Source: Tissierellales bacterium (GTDB taxonomy: Bacteria > Bacillota > Clostridia > Tissierellales > VENL01). Taken from it: DNA of 59,365 nucleotides. The translations under genes were made by a program, and so were the position numbers. Below the pieces are notes generated by a model. That model saw only the letters and a list, made by a program, of their open reading frames with translations, did not search any database and was not told where the DNA came from. Of the stretch, positions 54,535-59,365 are shown one piece after another. The stretch's first letter is position 1, and every line of letters starts with the position of its first letter. Where the stretch lies: assembly GCA_028280805.1 (NCBI GenBank), contig JANQLB010000126.1, positions 1-59,365 of the forward strand. The letters are read 5' to 3'.

Positions 54535-56082
54535 CTATTTAAAAATATATTTATTCTCCATAATTGCTATTTCGTACTTTTGATTATTTGTTCTATCTTG
54601 AATAGTGAAACTATTTTTCTTTCCATTCTGAGAATATTTTTTTAGATTATTTATAAATTTAAATATTTTAAACTTATATTTTTGCGGTATTAATTGAGGT
54701 GGATATCCTTCTTCTATTTGAGTTAGCAATTTAAAAAAATTAAAATCAATTTTCAAGTCAATATTTTGCTTTTTATCACTAACTCTAAACATAAAGTGGT
54801 CAGGCTCATATTCCATATCAACTAATGCTTCAGATAATGACGGTATTAATAATTCAATTTCTCTATAATAAATATCTCTATTCGATATTGCTGTTTTAGG
54901 CTCATTTTTAAAATTATATTGATGCATTGTCCATATTTTCAATTCATTTTCATCTATATCACTTGGATTAAAAAACTTATTTATACCTAGAATAATTCTT
55001 TTTTTTATTTCCTCAGGCCTGTCCTGAACCATAGCTAAAACATTTCCAAAATTATAAAAACTTTCCTTCATTTGTTTAAGCAGTTCTTTGCCTTTTTCGT
55101 TTTCAAAATAAAATTTTCTTTTTAGTGCTTTAAAACTTTCCTTAGCCTCATCTATGTTTTCAATATCTCTTGGTAAGACTATGTTCTCATATTCAAAATG
55201 CCAACTCTCAGTCATTTCTCCATTCCATAATTTCTCGTCAATTTCTGGTATTGTAAAATTTACTGGATCAAAAACTTTTATTACTTCAAATAAATTATTG
55301 TTTCCATTAAAAAGTGAATTATAATAATATCCTGAGTTATTTCCTTCTAACAAATCTTCATTAACAAAAATATATGCAAATAAGCCTATTATATCTCTAG
55401 TCACAAAGTGTATACCGGTGTTAGAAATTAATTTGAATATTTCAAACAGTCTTTCTTGAACCTTTGGTAGAGATAAGGCATAATGATTATTACTCACATA
55501 TTTCTTTTTTTTATCCTTTTCCAGAGCTGTATTTATAAGTTCTAGCATTAATTTCATTGATCTTTCTAAAAAATTATCCACTAATAAGTTTCTACAGTTT
55601 AAATCAAGTATGACTATTTTATCTTTATTGTAGGTAGTATTCTTTTCATAAACAATACTTTGTTTTCTTTGATTTTCAATAGCTTTATAATACTCTTTAT
55701 ATTTATTTTTTAGTTTATCTAGAAGTTCTTTCAATGGATATTCGTTTATCGCTATAATACAAGGCCTTTCGTCTTTTATAGCTACATCAAGCTTTTGAAT
55801 GAATTCATCATAATCCTTTACTCTATTAGCATCTAACTCAACAAAAGTATTCTTTTCACTTAACACATTCTTCACCTTATCTAAGTAATTAATTATATAT
55901 GTCTTTCCATCTCCAGGGTTTCCTGTTAGGAATACTACTCTTCTTTCATCTACAAACTTCTCAATCATTTTTTCAACATCTGATTCTATATGGAGTAGTT
56001 CAAGGTGTTCCTTTTCAAAAACATCAGCATAGCTATTTCTATTGTTATACAGCTTAGAAATAAAATCTAAATTTAATTCCAT
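54535..56082 (-). CDS. P-loop ATPase, DptF-like
   Basis: The 515-residue protein has Walker A GNPGDGKT at residues 54-61, followed by a short acidic motif (FVELDANRVKDYDEF) and a putative Walker B or sensor strand (CIIAINEYPLKEL, about 107-119). A second strand, KIVILDLNCRNLL, is near 155. The rest is helical without known motifs. The N-terminal LLHIESDVEKMIEKF before the P-loop, and the order ATPase-unknown-large motor, recall DptF of the DptFGH restriction module. AGGGGG precedes the ATG, 12 bp after the DruA-like stop. Confidence 0.58.
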   Translation of the reverse strand: MELNLDFISKLYNNRNSYADVFEKEHLELLHIESDVEKMIEKFVDERRVVFLTGNPGDGKTYIINYLDKVKNVLSEKNTFVELDANRVKDYDEFIQKLDVAIKDERPCIIAINEYPLKELLDKLKNKYKEYYKAIENQRKQSIVYEKNTTYNKDKIVILDLNCRNLLVDNFLERSMKLMLELINTALEKDKKKKYVSNNHYALSLPKVQERLFEIFKLISNTGIHFVTRDIIGLFAYIFVNEDLLEGNNSGYYYNSLFNGNNNLFEVIKVFDPVNFTIPEIDEKLWNGEMTESWHFEYENIVLPRDIENIDEAKESFKALKRKFYFENEKGKELLKQMKESFYNFGNVLAMVQDRPEEIKKRIILGINKFFNPSDIDENELKIWTMHQYNFKNEPKTAISNRDIYYREIELLIPSLSEALVDMEYEPDHFMFRVSDKKQNIDLKIDFNFFKLLTQIEEGYPPQLIPQKYKFKIFKFINNLKKYSQNGKKNSFTIQDRTNNQKYEIAIMENKYIFK

Positions 56083-56094
56083 ACCAATAGCCCC

Positions 56095-58161
56095 CTAAAA
56101 ATCTTTACTTAATATTACAGAATTTTTATTAAAGTCTCTAAATCTTGTCTCAATATCAACATTATATATCCTCTTGTAGAGCCATCTTTTCTTCCAAAAC
56201 TCTATTAGTTTTTTTGTCTCATTATCTATATTATCTTTATCAAAGTAATACTTTACATCATTTTCTATTCCAGTTAAGAATTCTTTTGTATTCTTCGCTA
56301 ATTCAATTCCATATACAATTCTGTAAAAGTGATGTTTTAAAAAGTCTGAATATGTTATCCCAATAGCTTTAAGTCCAGCTACTATCAGTCTCATACGAGG
56401 GCTAGTGCCTTCGCCAAAAACATTATTAATCTTTCTCCCTCCATCAATTATTTCAAGCATTTTTGTTATTAATGAAGTTGTCTCTTCAGAAAAATAAACT
56501 GAGCCATAACCTTCTGTTTTTCCTAACTCCTTAAATTGTAGATTGAAGTCTTCATCTTGTTCAATTTTTATTCTATTATACTGGCTACTTCCAATACTGT
56601 ATAAACTGGTAGTTCCTAAGAATGCAAGTCTCGAATCTCTTATAACTTTTTCCCCTTTCATTCTAGATGCAATTTCACTAATTTGCTTCTTATATTTCTC
56701 TTCATAATCATTAATTGCTTTAGGACTACATGTTAAAATACTTACTAATTTTCCTCCTAACAACTCATTGTACGGAGGGATTGCACCGCATACAATGATT
56801 TCCATCATATTTGATCCTATTTTATTTTTTCTGTTAGCTATTAATGCAGTAGTAATATTTCGTCTTTCATCAGAAGAATTTAAAAGCCTTTCTAATTCTT
56901 CAACACTATTATCCGTATTTATTTCCTTATACCTGATTTTTGCTTTTAGCAACTTTGCCAATTCACCAGCTCTTTTTTTCTTAAATAAATTTGTGTTTGA
57001 TTCTTCAAAATAATTGATCTCGCCCTTACTTCTTTTATTATTCAAATCTGACCTTCTAAAATATTCAGCCAGTCCATTTAGCTTTTCAACAATTTCCTCA
57101 TTAGGGTTTAATATATCATCTTTGTTTAGTAAATCATCCCATCTTATTTCTTCTATTGCTTTTTCAATAAAATCTTTTAGTGTATGTAACACGTCTCTAC
57201 TATATTTTTTAATTCGCTCCTTATACTCATAATCTGATTCTAAATAAATCATTTTCTCGTTTGGTCTGCTATTATATATATTGCCTTTTAGCATCACTCT
57301 GTTCTTTTCCACTTTATACTTTCTCATCATGTTTTCTTTTATATTTTCTATAGTCCAGCCTATGTATCTATCTCTTACGTTTAAATTCAGCATTGTATTT
57401 CCTAAAGCTGCTATTCCTATTACTGGATTAAATGGCTGAGCCGCATCTCTTACTAAGTAATAAACATTTCTTCCTGGAGTATTTTTATATGGGATAGACC
57501 ATGTATATCTAAAATACCTCCATATCTCTCTTAATTTATATCCCGTAAATTCATCTTTTGCATCATCAGCCAATTGTAAATATGGTTCGACAATTTCTTC
57601 GTTAATTTCGCAATTATTATCTTTTAAGTTCTTATATTCTTCAATTTTAGATAATAAAACTTCGCTATCTCCTATTAAATTCTTTATACTGACTTTCTTT
57701 CCTTCAATTTCTTTTTCTTTTTCCATTCTATTAATGAATTTTTTTACACTTTCTTTATTCAGCTGTGCTTTTCTCTCAATATCTAAGCTTTTTCGCAGAA
57801 CATACTTCGATGTATTTTTTTTCATCTCAGGAGGTCCTAGATATATGATGTCCTGAAAAATTCTAATCCTCCACCCCTGTACTAATAAATCTCTTAATAT
57901 ACATAAACTTACTAACAGTTTTCTCAAATCATTAGAATTATTTTGATTTAATATGGACATCTTTTCTCTAATTATTTCATTCATATATTTATATCTATAT
58001 TCATGCATTTTTTGACTGATTTTGTAACAAGTATTAGATAAGTCTTTCTTATAGCTACTTTTCAATGTTGGATCAAATTTTATATACCCACTAATATATT
58101 TTTCTTTATCTTCATTAACAGAATATGCTATATCCAGATATTCAGCTAAATTACTTTCCAT
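56095..58161 (-). CDS. DruA-like protein (DUF4338)
   Basis: About 688 residues. The central region contains the DUF4338 hallmark: YFRYTWSIPYKNTPGRNVYY, then LVRDAAQPFNPVIGIAALGN and VRDRYIGWT (about 215-275). The C-terminal part has a second hallmark, SSQYNRI, EGYGSVYFSEETTSLI (about 548-565) and LKHHFYRIVYGIELAKNTKEFL (about 610). DruA is the signature protein of type I Druantia anti-phage systems; its activity is not settled. The usual partner helicase DruE is not in the window. I prefer the ATG at 58161, behind AGGGTG; the ATG at 58176 also overlaps the preceding gene. Confidence 0.72.
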   Translation of the reverse strand: MESNLAEYLDIAYSVNEDKEKYISGYIKFDPTLKSSYKKDLSNTCYKISQKMHEYRYKYMNEIIREKMSILNQNNSNDLRKLLVSLCILRDLLVQGWRIRIFQDIIYLGPPEMKKNTSKYVLRKSLDIERKAQLNKESVKKFINRMEKEKEIEGKKVSIKNLIGDSEVLLSKIEEYKNLKDNNCEINEEIVEPYLQLADDAKDEFTGYKLREIWRYFRYTWSIPYKNTPGRNVYYLVRDAAQPFNPVIGIAALGNTMLNLNVRDRYIGWTIENIKENMMRKYKVEKNRVMLKGNIYNSRPNEKMIYLESDYEYKERIKKYSRDVLHTLKDFIEKAIEEIRWDDLLNKDDILNPNEEIVEKLNGLAEYFRRSDLNNKRSKGEINYFEESNTNLFKKKRAGELAKLLKAKIRYKEINTDNSVEELERLLNSSDERRNITTALIANRKNKIGSNMMEIIVCGAIPPYNELLGGKLVSILTCSPKAINDYEEKYKKQISEIASRMKGEKVIRDSRLAFLGTTSLYSIGSSQYNRIKIEQDEDFNLQFKELGKTEGYGSVYFSEETTSLITKMLEIIDGGRKINNVFGEGTSPRMRLIVAGLKAIGITYSDFLKHHFYRIVYGIELAKNTKEFLTGIENDVKYYFDKDNIDNETKKLIEFWKKRWLYKRIYNVDIETRFRDFNKNSVILSKDF

Positions 58162-58564
58162 TCTGCTCACCCTCATCCTGTATGTCTAATACATTATTTT
58201 CTAAAAATTTATCAATAAGTTTCCTAATTACTGTAGATCTATCTTCATTATTTCTTACACAATAATCTTCTAATGCATTAAATGTCTTTTCTTCTAATCT
58301 AACAGAAACTTTTCTACTTTTTGTTTTACTATAATTGCAAGGTCTACCTTTCTTTCTCTTTTTTATGGAAAATTCATGATTTCTTTCGTTAAATACAATA
58401 TCTAAATATCCATATTTTTTTAAAAAATTCATCTCTCTAATGCACATATTATCCCATTGTTTAGCTGGAGAGGCATGTGTATAATTAACTCTTTCTACTC
58501 GTTGAATAAGCATTTTATAAAACTCATTAAACTCATCAAAATTCTTACATCTCTTTTCAGTCAT
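58151..58564 (-). CDS. Ribbon-helix-helix DNA-binding protein
   Basis: The 137-residue protein has an N-terminal helical region (1-60) of unknown type and a basic linker (KKRKKGRPCNYSK). A C-terminal MetJ/Arc-type ribbon-helix-helix follows (RKVSVRLEEKTFNALEDYCVRNNEDRSTVIRKLIDKFLE, about 84-122). Such proteins usually autoregulate. A 9-bp-arm palindrome lies 15 bp upstream of its start codon (58579-58599). It overlaps the DruA-like start by 11 bp, indicating coupled translation. Confidence 0.75.
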   Translation of the reverse strand: MTEKRCKNFDEFNEFYKMLIQRVERVNYTHASPAKQWDNMCIREMNFLKKYGYLDIVFNERNHEFSIKKRKKGRPCNYSKTKSRKVSVRLEEKTFNALEDYCVRNNEDRSTVIRKLIDKFLENNVLDIQDEGEQNGK

Positions 58565-58578
58565 ATAATCAACCTCAC

Positions 58579-58599
58579 ATTTATTGTCCTACAATAAAT
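58579..58599. promoter_or_regulatory. 21-bp palindrome, candidate RHH operator
   Basis: ATTTATTGT-CCT-ACAATAAAT is a perfect inverted repeat with 9-bp arms, lying between the BrxA-like gene and the RHH gene. Ribbon-helix-helix factors bind short symmetric operators near their own genes, so this is the best operator candidate in the locus. Confidence 0.5.
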
Positions 58600-58613
58600 C
58601 ATAATCAATCTTA

Positions 58614-59225
58614 TCATTTTCTATTTAATATTTCAATTATTCTATTATCACCCAAGCCAATAACGTATTTTATTAATTCTTTTTTTATATCAGCAGACAC
58701 AATTCTCTTTTCTTTTATACCTATTAGTAATCCTGATTTATAAAGTATGTTAATATAAACCTGTCCTAGTTTAGTTCTAACATAAGGCTTCCAACTAGCT
58801 ACTACTAAACTTTGATTTTTCTTAGCTTCAAAGAAATTAACAATATCTCCTTTTGCTATTACTTTATTACTAGAATAAATCCTTGCTGCATAAACTTCCT
58901 TAACAAATTCATAGAAAAGTAGATTGTTTTTCATAACTAAATATAGTGCAACTATCTTACTATCATTCTCATTTCCATTAATTAATAAATCTGATAGATA
59001 ATCATCAAGAAAAATCATTCTTCTAATAATAACAGGAATAATTCTTTTAACCTGTTTGATTGATCTATAGTTAAATAAATTCTCTTCTATAACCCTTGAT
59101 CTAATTTCTTCATCTTTGAATCCTGATAATTTTAGCTCAACAATAGTTTTAGTTTCCTCATATAAAAAAGGCTCACTTGTTAAACTAGAGCTATATTGCA
59201 CTACACTATACAACTTGTTGTACAT
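58614..59225 (-). CDS. brxA: BrxA-family protein (DUF1819)
   Basis: About 203 residues matching the DUF1819 pattern: YSSSLTSEPFLYEET near the N-terminus, GFKDEEIRSRVIEENLFNYRS, a central LLFYEFVKEVYAARI, KGDIVNFFEAK and SWKPYVRTKLGQVYINILYKSGLL. BrxA is a small helical DNA-binding protein first seen in BREX phage-exclusion loci. No BrxB, BrxC, PglX or PglZ follows here. The ATG at 59225 is 8 bp behind GGAGG; an in-frame TTG directly precedes it. It is the first gene of the operon within view. Confidence 0.8.
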   Translation of the reverse strand: MYNKLYSVVQYSSSLTSEPFLYEETKTIVELKLSGFKDEEIRSRVIEENLFNYRSIKQVKRIIPVIIRRMIFLDDYLSDLLINGNENDSKIVALYLVMKNNLLFYEFVKEVYAARIYSSNKVIAKGDIVNFFEAKKNQSLVVASWKPYVRTKLGQVYINILYKSGLLIGIKEKRIVSADIKKELIKYVIGLGDNRIIEILNRK

Positions 59226-59248
59226 CAAACATACCTCCTAAATAAATA

Positions 59249-59280
59249 GGGACTAATATAGCCTTAACTATACTAATCCC
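59249..59280 (-). promoter_or_regulatory. Leader hairpin upstream of the brxA-like gene
   Basis: On minus-strand RNA, GGGATTAGTATAG pairs with CTATATTAGTCCC over all 13 positions (two G-U) around a 6-nt loop; on plus-strand RNA two C-A mismatches break it. A TATTTATTT tract and then the GGAGG ribosome site follow. It may be an attenuator in the brxA leader or the terminator of a gene beyond the window. Confidence 0.6.
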
Positions 59281-59304
59281 TTGATTTTGCTTTTATTCAC
59301 TTGT

Positions 59305-59333
59305 ACTGTAATTTACTGCAACAGTACTGCAAC
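59305..59333. repeat. ACTGCAAC direct repeats before the defence-like operon
   Basis: ACTGCAAC occurs at 59315-59322 and 59326-59333 (11-bp spacing), preceded by a related TACTGTAA. Helical phasing suggests a protein-binding site. It lies about 90-110 bp upstream of the brxA-like start, in the likely promoter region. No clear -35/-10 pair could be fixed. Confidence 0.4.
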
Positions 59334-59365
59334 CTCTACAATATTAAATGGAAATAATCATATTT

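Noticed and set aside
56095..58161. Calling the locus a standard Druantia or BREX system
   Set aside because: DruE and all core BREX genes (PglZ, PglX, BrxC) are absent, so neither definition is met inside the window.
47638..59225. Prophage or integrative element call
   Set aside because: No integrase, structural, replication or conjugation genes are visible, and no attachment repeats were found by eye.

Overview
The window looks like a chromosomal segment from a low-GC, endospore-forming member of the Clostridia, possibly a Tissierellales-like lineage. The lineage is inferred from gene content and AT-rich codon use; no rRNA or other marker settles it. Sporulation genes (spoIIGA, sigE, sigG, a spoVD-type PBP, a YhcN/YlaJ-type lipoprotein, a Spo0E-like phosphatase) sit among division and cell-wall genes. 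Most genes are on the minus strand, so the biological reading direction is right to left.

Region 1 (about 1-26200, minus strand) is a long division and cell-wall (dcw) cluster followed by sporulation and regulatory genes. In transcription order: mraZ, rsmH, an ftsL-like gene, two tandem class B PBPs, murE, mraY, murD, ftsW/spoVE, murG, murA, ftsQ/divIB, two DUF881 genes, sbp, ftsA, ftsZ, spoIIGA, sigE, sigG, a ylmC-type gene, nrdR, pgeF, and a PhoP/PhoR-type two-component pair. murF is not next to murE. Control signals are visible: a three-repeat MraZ box, a wide-spaced promoter before spoIIGA, a forespore-type promoter before sigG, and a strong terminator after ftsZ.

Region 2 (about 26200-34500) is accessory. 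It holds hypB, a 924-residue flavin/iron-sulfur oxidoreductase, hypA and a multi-pass membrane protein in one minus-strand operon with no hydrogenase genes in view. Divergent from it is a transposase-like gene that appears catalytically degenerate, followed by an FAD oxidoreductase. A roughly 79-bp palindromic element occurs here twice and once more at the left end of the window, each time beside a different hairpin. A 46-codon spo0E-like gene lies at 34313-34453.

Region 3 (about 34600-46800) holds lgt, a pair of M16-family peptidase genes (yfmH/yfmF type), a membrane-anchored chelatase-fold protein, a YhcN/YlaJ-like lipoprotein, and phoU-pstB-pstA-pstC-pstS. The PstS protein is a tandem duplication of the whole phosphate-binding domain. 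Upstream of it are 11-bp-phased TTAAC repeats that look like a Pho box, which links it to the PhoP/PhoR pair at the left end. ychF is transcribed divergently.

Region 4 (about 46800-59365) is the most unusual part. After a decayed intergenic stretch with a regulator remnant comes a tight seven-gene minus-strand operon: a BrxA-like (DUF1819) gene, a ribbon-helix-helix regulator, a DruA-like (DUF4338) gene, a DptF-like ATPase, a DptG-position protein, a 1559-residue FtsK/HerA-type ATPase with an internal nuclease-like motif (DptH-like), and an SfsA-like nuclease. Pieces normally assigned to BREX, Druantia and phosphorothioation-dependent restriction are joined in one operon. The hallmark partners of those systems (PglZ, PglX, DruE, DndA-E) are absent from the window. 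This is the best candidate for an undescribed anti-phage or anti-plasmid system.
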